DNA from: CAVTQY01 sp963736975
Lineage (GTDB): Bacteria; Pseudomonadota; Alphaproteobacteria; Acetobacterales; Acetobacteraceae
Reading direction: 5' to 3'
DNA length: 64,000 bases
Assembly (NCBI GenBank): GCA_963736975.1
Contig: CAVTQY010000001.1
Location: 1,302,001-1,366,000 of the forward strand
Positions 34,121-42,177 of the stretch are shown here, piece after piece. The position numbers and the translations under genes are program-made. Position 1 is the stretch's first letter, and each line of letters opens with the position of its first letter. The notes under the pieces are model-generated. The model had not been told where the DNA came from and did no database searches. It worked only from the letters and a program-made list of their open reading frames with translations.

Positions 34121-35179
34121 ATGCTGTCGCTGAAATCGAATGCGCTGGAGCCGACGCGCTCGGAGCTGCGGCGAATGTCGCCGGGAGCGGCGCTGCGACG
34201 CCGCCTGACGGTTTACGGCCTCCCGCTGCTCACGGCGGTCCTCATCGTCTTCTTCTCGCTGTTACTGCCAAAGACCTTCCCCACCGCACTCAATCTGCGC
34301 TCGATTCTGGCCGACAAGTCGGTCATCGCCCTGCTCTCGCTCGCCTCGATGATCCCGATGATGGCGGGTCGCATCGATCTCACTGTCGGTTACGGCATCG
34401 TGCTGTGGCACATCCTGGCGATCAGCGTGCAGGTCTATTACGGCCTGCCCTGGCCCGTGGCGGTGCTCCTGGTTCTGCTCGCCGGCATGATCAGCGGGCT
34501 CATCAATGCGATCCTCGTCGAAGTCGCGCAGATCAACTCGTTCATCGCGACACTCGGCACCGGCACGATCATTTACGCGCTGGCGCTGTGGCATACCGGC
34601 GGCGAGCAGGTGATCGGCACCTTGCCGAACGCCTTCCTGGCGATCAACGATCTGGCGATCTTCGGGATTCCGATCCCGGCCTTCTATGTCGCCATCGTCG
34701 CGGTGCTGCTCTGGATCGTTTCCGAACGGCTGCCGCTCGGCCGCCATCTCTATGCGATCGGCGCCAATCCGCGCGCCGCGGAGCTCAACGGCATACCAGT
34801 CCGCGCTTACGTAATGGGCGTGTTCGTCGCCTCCGGCGCACTGACCGCTTTCACCGGCGTCGTGCTGGCAGCCAAGCTCAGGATCGGCGAGGCCAGCGTC
34901 GGGCTCGAATATCTGTTGCCGGCGCTGGTCGGCGCGTTTCTCGGCTCCACCACCATCAGGCCCGGCCGGGTGAATGTTTGGGGGACCGTGGTTGCCGTGG
35001 TGATCCTGGCGGTCGGTATTTCCGGCATCGAACAGCTGGGCGGCACCTTCTTCGTGGAACCGCTGTTCAACGGCACGACCCTGGTGATCGCGATCGGTTT
35101 GGCAGGTGTCGCGCAACGCCGCTACACTGCCGCAAAGCGTCCGGTCGAGGCGAAAGCGCCATACAGGAGGGAGGAATGA
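34121..35179 (+). CDS. Sugar-type ABC importer permease (RbsC-like)
   Basis: The protein is 352 aa from ATG 34121, with about eight to ten membrane segments. It has the family blocks LASMIPMMAGRIDLTVGYGI and the EAA-like GRHLYAIGANPRAAELNGIPV, and the end AKLRIGEASVGLEYLLPALVG. The BPD_transp_2 family moves monosaccharides, autoinducer-2 or purine-like compounds. Its stop overlaps the start of the binding-protein gene (ATGA). The operon order ATPase-permease-binding protein suggests one complete importer. Confidence 0.92.
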   Translation: MLSLKSNALEPTRSELRRMSPGAALRRRLTVYGLPLLTAVLIVFFSLLLPKTFPTALNLRSILADKSVIALLSLASMIPMMAGRIDLTVGYGIVLWHILAISVQVYYGLPWPVAVLLVLLAGMISGLINAILVEVAQINSFIATLGTGTIIYALALWHTGGEQVIGTLPNAFLAINDLAIFGIPIPAFYVAIVAVLLWIVSERLPLGRHLYAIGANPRAAELNGIPVRAYVMGVFVASGALTAFTGVVLAAKLRIGEASVGLEYLLPALVGAFLGSTTIRPGRVNVWGTVVAVVILAVGISGIEQLGGTFFVEPLFNGTTLVIAIGLAGVAQRRYTAAKRPVEAKAPYRREE

Positions 35180-36288
35180 TACAGAACAGGATCTTGTTTC
35201 ATGCCTTGGTGGCCGGCCTGCTCACGGCGTCAGCCGCCGGGGCGGCGCGCGCCGACGATGCGTTCGTCCAGTACGCCAAGAACTTCGTCGCGCAGGTAAC
35301 CAACCCCGATATTCCCTGGACCGGCCCGACAACGGGGCCGAAAGCGGTGGCCGGCAAAACCGTGGTTTATGTCTCCAATGATCAGCGCAATGGCGGGGCG
35401 CGGGGCGTCGGCGCGGGCGCGGGGGAAGCGGCGAAAATCATCGGCTGGACATTCCGGCTGCTTGACGGTCATGGCACTGTCTCCGGACAGAACGCCGCAC
35501 TCAGCCAGGCGATCGCGCTCCGGCCCGACGGGATCATCCTGGGCAGCGTCGATGCGATCCAGTCCGCATCGCTGGTTGAACAGGCGGAGAAGATGGGCAT
35601 CAAGGTGGTTGGCTGGCACGCGGGCGGTACCGCCGGGGCGCTGCACAACCCCGACGTCTTCTGGAACGTGACCACCGACCCGCCGGAGGTGGGCAAGGCC
35701 GCGGCGCTGTATGCCGTGGCGCAGTCAGATGGGCATGCCGGCGTCGTGGTGTTCACCGATACCGAATACAAAGTGGCGATCGCCAAATCCGATGCGATGG
35801 CTGGCTGGATCAAGAAATGCGCCACCTGCACGCTGTTGGCAGTGCGGGATACGCCGCTCGCCTATGTCTCCTCGCGTATGGGGCAGCTCACCACAGCATT
35901 GCTGCAGCAATACGGCAAGAAATGGACGTATTCGATCGGCATCAACGATCTCTACTTTGATTTCATGGCCCCGGCGCTACAGGCGGCGGGGACCGGCGGC
36001 AACAGTCCGCCCTACAGCATCTCGGCCGGCGATGGGTCGGTCTCCGCGTTCGAGCGCATCCGCGCACAGCGATACCAGGTCGCGACGGTGGCCGAGCCGC
36101 TCCGGATGCAGGGCTGGCAGACGATCGACGAGCTCAACCGCGCCTTCGCCGGCGCGCCGCCGAGCGGCTTCGTCGATCCGGTGCATCTCTTCGTGCACGC
36201 CAATCTCGGCAGCGATGGCGGCCCGCAGAATCTGTATGACCCCAGCAACGGCTATGAAAACATCTACCGCAAGATCTGGGGCAAGTGA
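35176..36288 (+). CDS. Periplasmic sugar-type binding protein (LacI-like fold)
   Basis: The protein is 370 aa from ATG 35176, preceded by GGAGGGAGGA. A signal peptide ending SAAGAARA is followed by VAGKTVVYVSNDQRNGGARGVG and GIILGSVDAIQSASLVEQAEKMGIKVVGWHAGG. This is the two-lobe periplasmic-binding fold of the ribose/xylose group. The C-terminal part holds VDPVHLFVHANLG. It serves the ATPase and permease just upstream. Because these follow a CoA transferase and an acyl-CoA lyase, the ligand may be a hydroxy acid or sugar acid rather than a simple sugar. Confidence 0.88.
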   Translation: MIQNRILFHALVAGLLTASAAGAARADDAFVQYAKNFVAQVTNPDIPWTGPTTGPKAVAGKTVVYVSNDQRNGGARGVGAGAGEAAKIIGWTFRLLDGHGTVSGQNAALSQAIALRPDGIILGSVDAIQSASLVEQAEKMGIKVVGWHAGGTAGALHNPDVFWNVTTDPPEVGKAAALYAVAQSDGHAGVVVFTDTEYKVAIAKSDAMAGWIKKCATCTLLAVRDTPLAYVSSRMGQLTTALLQQYGKKWTYSIGINDLYFDFMAPALQAAGTGGNSPPYSISAGDGSVSAFERIRAQRYQVATVAEPLRMQGWQTIDELNRAFAGAPPSGFVDPVHLFVHANLGSDGGPQNLYDPSNGYENIYRKIWGK

Positions 36289-36291
36289 GGC

Positions 36292-37552
36292 TCAGCCGGC
36301 ATATTCCATGATGTGCAGCCCGGCATTGTAGTCGGTGGCAAAGATGATGCCGTTGCGATCGACAAACACGTCGGCCATCTGGATCACGCGTGCGCGGTTC
36401 GGGCGCCGATCCATCATTTTGCCGGGCGCCGACGGCACGAGCGCCCCCACCTCGTTCGGCCGATACGGTTCGCTGATGTTCGAACACCCGCACGCCGGCG
36501 TTCTGGTAAGTGGTGAAGATCAGGCTGGAGCTGACGAGGCTTCCCGGGCGGTTTTCATGGATGTTGTGCGGGCCGAAATGTCCGCCGATCGCGGCATAGT
36601 CGGCCTCGGCTGGGTTCGGGAATGTGGCGATGCTGACCGGATTGGACGGCACCCGGTTGTCGAAAACCCAGATCGGCTTCATGCCGTCTTCCTGGTGATC
36701 GAGCACCGCTTCATCCACCACGATCAGCAGGTCGCGATCGGGAATCGGCAGGCAGTTATGCGTGCCGCCGCCAAACGGCGGCGCCCAGCTCTTATGCGCA
36801 AGCAGTTTCGGCGCGGCGCGATCGGCAACATCCAGCACGACCAGGCAGCCATCCCGCCAGGCACCGTAGGCGATATCGCCATGCACGATCGCGTGGTGCA
36901 GGCCCATGCGCATCGTGCCCGGCCAGTGCGGCGTTTCACCGGCGGCAAGGTTCATCCCCGGCAGCCAGTACCGTCCGGTTTCGCGGGGATGCGCCGGGTC
37001 TGCCATATCGATGGTGATGAAAATATAGTCGCTGAAGCCGTCGATCAACGCCGATGCATAAGCCCAGCGTCCGCCCGCATACCAGACGCGATGGATGCCG
37101 CCGCCGTCGATCGGCAGAAAGCCGATCTGCCGCGGTTTCTCTGGCGCCGCGATGTCATAGACGGCAAGACCAGCTGACCAGTCGCGCCGCCCGGCGCTGC
37201 CATGCGCGGTGCCAACCGCGTGCCCAATGGTGCCCTTGTAGTAGGCATGCTCGTCGGCGAACGCGGCCTCGGCGAACATATCCTTGGCATGTATCACCAG
37301 CAGCAGGTCATCATGCGTCTGCAGATGGATGTTCCAGGTGTTCGCGGGCGCCGGCAGATACGCCACGGGGCGCGGCCGGGTGGGATCGCGGACATCGACT
37401 ATGCTGAAACCCTTGGAGAACATGTGCCCGATATAGGCATAACCGCGATGCACCATGATCTGCACGCCATCGAGACGGCCGCCCTGATCGCTCCAGCCGA
37501 TCAGGCGCATGTTGCGGCTGTAATCCGGTTTCGGCAGCTCGGCTGCGGGCAT
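36292..37552 (-). CDS. LVIVD-repeat beta-propeller protein, frameshifted near its end
   Basis: From ATG 37552 (GGAG about 12 bases upstream) the protein shows repeated beta-propeller strands: GVQIMVHRGYAYIGHMFSKG, FSIVDVRDPTRPR, LAVYDIAAPEKPRQIG and CLVVLDVADRAAPKLLAHK. It looks like a LVIVD/YVTN-type surface propeller, without a clear signal peptide. At 36479-36480 an extra base breaks the frame after VRVF. The next frame continues DISEPYRPNEVGALVPSAPG and ends LHIMEYAG at 36292. Repaired length is about 419 aa. Function unknown. It is convergent with the ABC importer. Confidence 0.82.
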
Positions 37553-37639
37553 GAGGCTGGCTCCGTGGATATCCTGTGCCAAGGCTAGCGCTATTCGACC
37601 CGCATCGAAACTGCGAGTGCCGCCGCCCCACTGGCGAGC

Positions 37640-38531
37640 TCAGGGACGCCCGACAAACACCTGCCGCGTAGCGAAAGACAACCACACCCGTCGCGGCAGG
37701 AACCAATCAGCCCCGAGCAGCATGTCGAAATGCAAGCGTACCGGCGCCACCAGCAACCTGGGGCGCTCGATCGTCTCATTACCAACTTGCATGGTATCGA
37801 ACTCATGCCGGCGCACCACCATCCGCCACTTCCCCACACCGCCGGTGACGCCGCGCTGGTCCCCCGACACCCCGGCCAGGTCCAGGCCCAGCCGCGACAT
37901 CCCCGGCGCGATCAGCAAGGACACATCGGCTCCGGTATCCGGCAGCGCACGCAGGCTCTGCCCATCGATGCGCACTGGGATGGCCAAACCCGGCCCATAG
38001 CCCGGCAGTGTCGCGATCGCCGCATACGGCACATGCCAGGGCAGGAAACGCCCCGCGCATCCGCGCACCTCGTAAAGCGCCAGCACCCGTCCCCGCCCGT
38101 CCAGATCGAGATCGTAGTGCGCCAGGAAGTCCCGCCCCAGCAGGCCATCGACATCGGTAACTCCGCTCGCCAACCCCCCGACCGCGAAACTTGCATGCGG
38201 CAGCAATGCGTTTTGCCGCAACGCCGCGCCACCCAGAACGACAGAACTCGCCACGGCGTCCTGATGTCGTTCGATCCCCCCGATGCCGCGCATCGTCGAG
38301 CCGACCCAGGGATCGAGCCCCAGGCCGAGCCGGCGCACCGCCGCCTCGGTCAGCAGAACTCTGTTCAGCGCCGGTGTCCAGGACCAGGCGGACCGGCGCG
38401 TGATCGATCTCCGCGGTAGCCACAAACAGCCCGTCCGCAACGGTCAGCGGCACGCTGGCACGCTGCGTCACCTCGCAGGCCGCCGCCGGCGTTAGCGCCA
38501 GCACCAGCAACAACACAACGGCGCGGATCAC
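37640..38531 (-). CDS. Exported retropepsin-like aspartyl protease (two catalytic halves), frameshifted
   Basis: ATG 38531 overlaps the aroE stop. A signal peptide (MIRAVVLLLVLALTPAAACE) leads to PVRLVLDTGAE, the first D-T-G active site. One extra base at about 38364-38366 then shifts the frame, and the next frame continues RVLLTEAAVRRLGLGLDP and VDGLLGRDFLAHYDLDLDG. A second D-T-G, SLRALPDTGADVSLL, follows, then LLGADWFLPRRVWLS at the end. Two fused retropepsin halves in one chain would allow an active monomer. Repaired length is 296 aa. Single-indel damage again suggests sequence error. Confidence 0.82.
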
Positions 38532-39376
38532 GCCGCCGACCGCATGGCGATCGCCGCATCAAACGCCGCCTGCACCGGGGCGAGCGGCGGACGTGTGCCG
38601 GTGAACAATTCGAACGCGTCGGCCGCCTGATGCACGGTCAACGCGCGCCCGGTCATGATCCGGGCGCCGCACGCCCGCACATCCGACAGCAGCGGTGTGA
38701 TCAGAGGATAGTACACGACATCCGCGACCCATAGCCCCGCATGCAACAACCCAGGCGGGACGGGCGTGCCGCGGTCGGGCAGCATGCCGATCGGTGTCGC
38801 ATTCACCACGCCGGTGGCGCCTCGCATCGCCTCCGCCAAGGAGTTGCAGGCGACCGCACGCGGCGTCCCGCCAAGATCGACAGCCAGGCGGCGCGCCTTG
38901 TCGGGCTGACTGTCCAGGATGCGCAATTCCGCAATCCCGAGCCGCTCCAGCGCAAACCCTGCGGCCCGGCCGACCCCGCCGGCGCCGATCAACACCACCG
39001 GCCCGGTCGGCTCCCCGATCTCCTCGACAATAGCGCGGGCGAAACCGGTCGTATCAGTGTTGTGGCCCACGAGTTCACCGTCCCGCAGCACGATCGTGTT
39101 CACCGCCCCGATCGGCGCGGCACCAGGATCGAGCCGATCCAACAGCGGCAGCACCGCTTCCTTGTATGGGAAGGTGACGTTCACGCCGGCAAAGCCGATC
39201 AGGCGAATGCTTTCCAGCAGCATACGCAGGCACTCACCGTCCGCACCCGGCACGTCGATGAGCTGGTAGTGGACGCGAAACCCGCAGGCATGTCCGGCCG
39301 CCTCGTGCATGAAAGGCGCGGCGGAATGCGAGATCGGCGCGCCGATCAAGCCGAGAAGGACACGCCTGTCCGGCAT
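38528..39376 (-). CDS. aroE: Shikimate dehydrogenase
   Basis: The protein is 282 aa from ATG 39376. The substrate-binding opening LLGLIGAPISHSAAPFMHEA, the catalytic Lys/Asp region NVTFPYKEAVLPLLD and GHNTDTTGFARAI are all present, and the NADP Rossmann motif is LIGAGGVGRAAGFAL. It should reduce 3-dehydroshikimate (or quinate analogues in YdiB-like forms) in aromatic amino acid synthesis. It lies between a single-domain response regulator and the retropepsin-like gene, with 4-base overlap to the latter. YdiB-like activity cannot be excluded. Confidence 0.92.
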   Translation of the reverse strand: MPDRRVLLGLIGAPISHSAAPFMHEAAGHACGFRVHYQLIDVPGADGECLRMLLESIRLIGFAGVNVTFPYKEAVLPLLDRLDPGAAPIGAVNTIVLRDGELVGHNTDTTGFARAIVEEIGEPTGPVVLIGAGGVGRAAGFALERLGIAELRILDSQPDKARRLAVDLGGTPRAVACNSLAEAMRGATGVVNATPIGMLPDRGTPVPPGLLHAGLWVADVVYYPLITPLLSDVRACGARIMTGRALTVHQAADAFELFTGTRPPLAPVQAAFDAAIAMRSAA

Positions 39377-39730
39377 TCAACCGGCGCCCAGCCCCTCGGC
39401 GACCGCCGTCAACAATGCGTCGATGGTGAATGGCTTGCCGAGAAACGGTCGGCGCCCGCCTTCCAGTGCCTCGATCCGCCCCAGATCGCCCGACATGAGA
39501 ACGAGCGGCATACGGATCGCGTCCGCCTGCGCGATCACCTCATTGAGCTGGCCGCCTGGCAACAGGCAATCGAGCAGCATGAGTTGGAAGCCGCCGGACT
39601 GCAGGCGGGCAATCGCAGTCCCGGCGCTCTCCGCCAGGTGCACCTCGTATTGGTCGGCGAGTGCGCTGGCGATCGTTTCCGCTACCAACTGCTCGTCCTC
39701 GACCACAAGAATCCGGGGGAGTTGCGCCAT
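39377..39730 (-). CDS. Single-domain response regulator
   Basis: The protein is 117 aa from ATG 39730 (a GTG two codons earlier is possible). It is one receiver domain: acidic pair in ILVVEDEQLVAE, phospho-acceptor Asp in LMLLDCLLPGG, Ser in VLMSGD and Lys in FLGKPFTID. No output domain follows. Such CheY/DivK/Spo0F-type proteins relay phosphate or bind partners. Its kinase is not obvious in the neighbourhood. The gene starts at a 14-bp palindrome and ends right before aroE. Confidence 0.9.
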   Translation of the reverse strand: MAQLPRILVVEDEQLVAETIASALADQYEVHLAESAGTAIARLQSGGFQLMLLDCLLPGGQLNEVIAQADAIRMPLVLMSGDLGRIEALEGGRRPFLGKPFTIDALLTAVAEGLGAG

Positions 39731-39735
39731 GCTCA

Positions 39736-39749
39736 CGCACTATAGTGCG
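39736..39749. promoter_or_regulatory. 14-bp perfect palindrome in a divergent promoter region
   Basis: CGCACTATAGTGCG is self-complementary. It lies 5 bases before the response-regulator start and about 80 bases before hyuB on the other strand. It may be an operator for a dimeric regulator. The TATAG centre could also overlap a -10 element. Confidence 0.4.
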
Positions 39750-39831
39750 GGCGCGCGCTCCAGCCAATCGCTTTTCCTAAAAATCAGAAGCCGCCCTTTC
39801 ACCCGTGCTCAGGATTTGCCACGATCGGCGC

Positions 39832-41466
39832 ATGACCGATCCGATCACCGTGGCCGTGTTGCAGAACCGGCTGAACGCTATCGCTGAGGAAATGGGGGAG
39901 GCGATGCTGCACACCGCCTACTCGCAGATCCTGAATTCATCACGCGACTTCTCCATCGCGTTGATCGACCGGCAATGCCGCCTGATCGCGCAAGCCGATC
40001 ACATCCCGGTGCATGTCGGCGCAATGCCCTGGGCGGTGCGGGCGCTGATCGAGGTCTTCCCGCACCCCTCGCTCGGCGACGTCTTTCTGCTGAACGACCC
40101 GTATCGCGGCGGCAGCCATCTACCGGATCTCACCGCTTTTGTCCCGGTGTTCGACGGCACGGCATTGCGGTTCTGGTCGGTTGTGCGCGCGCATCACAGC
40201 GATATCGGCGGCGCCACGCATGGCGGCTACAACCCGGCGGCGACCGAGATCTGGCACGAGGGCCTGCGCGTCCCGCCCATACGGCTCACCGAAGCCGGCG
40301 CGTTGCGCGAGGACCTGCTCGACATGCTGGCGCTGAATGTACGGCACCCGCGCGATTTCCGCGGCGACCTCGCCGCGCAGATCGGTGCGGCCCGGCTGGG
40401 CGAGCATCGCTTGGCCATGGTGATCGCGGAATTCGGCGGCGCGGTGGTGGCCGACGCCGTCGAGACAATGCTCGATGCCGCCGAGCGACATACGCGCGAG
40501 ATCGTTTCAGGCTGGAGGGACGGCGTGTACGAGGGCGAGGCCTTCCTCGATGACGATGGTTTCGGCAAACAGAATATCCGGATCCACGCGCGCTGCACGG
40601 TGGCCGGCAGCGACGTGACCGTCGATCTCACTGGCTCCGATCCGCAGGTCACCGGCTTCGTCAACTCCTCGCATGCCAACATGCAGTCGGCAGTGACGAT
40701 GGCGTTCGCGTTCCTGCTCGACCCCAATCAGGCGCGCAATGCCGGGGCGTTCCGACCACTCAAGATCGTTGCAAAGCCCGGTACCATCGTCTGGGCGCAT
40801 GAAGGCGCGCCGGTCACGATGTGCACAAGCCATTGTTCGAACGAAATCATCGAGACAATCATCGTCGCGCTGGCGCCAGCCTGTCCGGAGCGGGCGATGG
40901 GCGGCTGGGGACGGCGGCTGCGTATCGCCATCAACGGACGCGACCCCCGCACCGGCAAGCGTTTCATCTGGCACATGTTCCAGGCCCGGCCCGGCGGCGG
41001 CGGGTCGGCCGCCGGCGACGGCTGGTCCACGATCGGCGAGTGGCACTCGGCCGGCGGCATCAAGTTCGGCAGCATCGAAGTGGCGGAGACGCGCTTTCCG
41101 CTGTTTTTCGAAACCCATGAGTTCCGCCTGGGCTCCGCGGGCGATGGCCGGTTCCGCGGTGGCTATGGCGGCGATATGCGGCTGCGGGTGGAGACCGACG
41201 GGCCGGCCGTTGCCAACACGGCGGGCGAGGGGACGGTGCATGGGGCGCGCGGCATTCTCGGCGGAAGCGACGGCGCCCCGCACGATTATGCGCTGCTGGT
41301 GGACGGCAGCCCGCCGCGCAAGCTGCGCAGCAAGGAAATAGGGATAGAAGTGCCACCCGGCAGCGTGTTCCATGTCCGGTCCGGCGGCGGCGGCGGATGG
41401 GGAGATCCAGCCGAACGCGGCCCCGGGGCACGGGAGAGAGATGCGGCGGAGGGGTTGCTAGGGTGA
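39832..41466 (+). CDS. hyuB: Hydantoinase B / 5-oxoprolinase beta-type subunit
   Basis: The protein is 544 aa from ATG 39832. It has the HyuB blocks ITVAVLQNRLNAIAEEMGEAM, DVFLLNDPYRGGSHLPDLT, VVRAHHSDIGGATHGG and the C-terminal RSGGGGGWGDPAERGP. HyuB and HyuA together use ATP to open cyclic amides (hydantoins, 5-oxoproline) or carboxylate ketones, as in acetone carboxylase. Partner hyuA is at 42178, separated by a toxin-antitoxin module. The usual order in related genomes is HyuA then HyuB (from memory), so the arrangement here is unusual. Confidence 0.9.
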   Translation: MTDPITVAVLQNRLNAIAEEMGEAMLHTAYSQILNSSRDFSIALIDRQCRLIAQADHIPVHVGAMPWAVRALIEVFPHPSLGDVFLLNDPYRGGSHLPDLTAFVPVFDGTALRFWSVVRAHHSDIGGATHGGYNPAATEIWHEGLRVPPIRLTEAGALREDLLDMLALNVRHPRDFRGDLAAQIGAARLGEHRLAMVIAEFGGAVVADAVETMLDAAERHTREIVSGWRDGVYEGEAFLDDDGFGKQNIRIHARCTVAGSDVTVDLTGSDPQVTGFVNSSHANMQSAVTMAFAFLLDPNQARNAGAFRPLKIVAKPGTIVWAHEGAPVTMCTSHCSNEIIETIIVALAPACPERAMGGWGRRLRIAINGRDPRTGKRFIWHMFQARPGGGGSAAGDGWSTIGEWHSAGGIKFGSIEVAETRFPLFFETHEFRLGSAGDGRFRGGYGGDMRLRVETDGPAVANTAGEGTVHGARGILGGSDGAPHDYALLVDGSPPRKLRSKEIGIEVPPGSVFHVRSGGGGGWGDPAERGPGARERDAAEGLLG

Positions 41467-41545
41467 AGCCGAGCAATCCAGCGCCGGTCAGCTTGACGCA
41501 CCATCGCGCCAGCGTATCAGGTCTGCCGGCAAAGAGGAGGTGGTG

Positions 41546-41791
41546 ATGTCCAAACTCGTCAGCCTCGATGAAGCACGGTCTCGGCTCTCCGGTTTGGTCG
41601 ATCGGGCGGCGGCGGGTGAGGAGATCGTCATAGCGAGGGACGGCGTGCCGCAGGCGAAGTTGGTGCCGGTTGCGGCTCCCAGCCATCCGCGCCAACCCGC
41701 CAACGCGATGCAGGTCGGCTATATCGCGCCGGATTTCGACACCGCAGACCCCGACATTAACCGGCTGTTCGGCGACGATGGGATCGCGTGA
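41546..41791 (+). CDS. Phd/YefM-family antitoxin
   Basis: The protein is 81 aa from ATG 41546, with GAGGAGG six bases upstream. The N-terminal half (MSKLVSLDEARSRLSGLVDRAAAGEEIVIARDGVPQAKLVP) is the Phd/YefM DNA-binding fold. The C-terminal half, with Asp/Pro-rich residues, should wrap the toxin. It overlaps the PIN-domain toxin start by four bases (GTGA). It probably represses its own promoter upstream. Confidence 0.88.
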   Translation: MSKLVSLDEARSRLSGLVDRAAAGEEIVIARDGVPQAKLVPVAAPSHPRQPANAMQVGYIAPDFDTADPDINRLFGDDGIA

Positions 41792-42171
41792 GGCTGTTGC
41801 TCGACACGCATGCATTCCTGTGGTGGGACATGCAGAATGACAGGCTCAACGACGATGTCGCGGCGCTGATCGCCGACGCGGCGAACGAGGTGTTCATCAG
41901 CGCAGCATCGGTTTGGGAAATCGCCATCAAGCGGCGGCGGGGCAAGCTCGTGTTCCAGGGATCGCCGGTGACGGCCATCGCCGCCAATGACTTCCTCGAG
42001 CTCCCTATCCTGCCGCTCGATGCGGAAGCTGCTGGTTCGCTGGACTGGTCGCATAACGACCCGTTCGATCGCCTATTGATCGTTCAGGCACAGCGCCTGA
42101 ACCTTACTTTAGTTACGTCGGATACCGTCATGCGGACCTACGACGGCTTGGACCAAGTCTGGGCCGGATAG
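41788..42171 (+). CDS. vapC: VapC-like PIN-domain toxin
   Basis: The protein is 127 aa from GTG 41788. PIN-domain acidic residues are visible in LLLDTHAFLWW, SAASVWEIAIKRRRGKL, HNDPFDRLLIVQAQ and LTLVTSDTVM, which together form the Mg-dependent ribonuclease site. It should cleave RNA (tRNA or rRNA in known VapCs) unless bound by the antitoxin at 41546. Seven bases separate it from hyuA. The pair sits inside what would otherwise be a hyuB-hyuA operon. Confidence 0.9.
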   Translation: MRLLLDTHAFLWWDMQNDRLNDDVAALIADAANEVFISAASVWEIAIKRRRGKLVFQGSPVTAIAANDFLELPILPLDAEAAGSLDWSHNDPFDRLLIVQAQRLNLTLVTSDTVMRTYDGLDQVWAG

Positions 42172-42177
42172 TACGGC

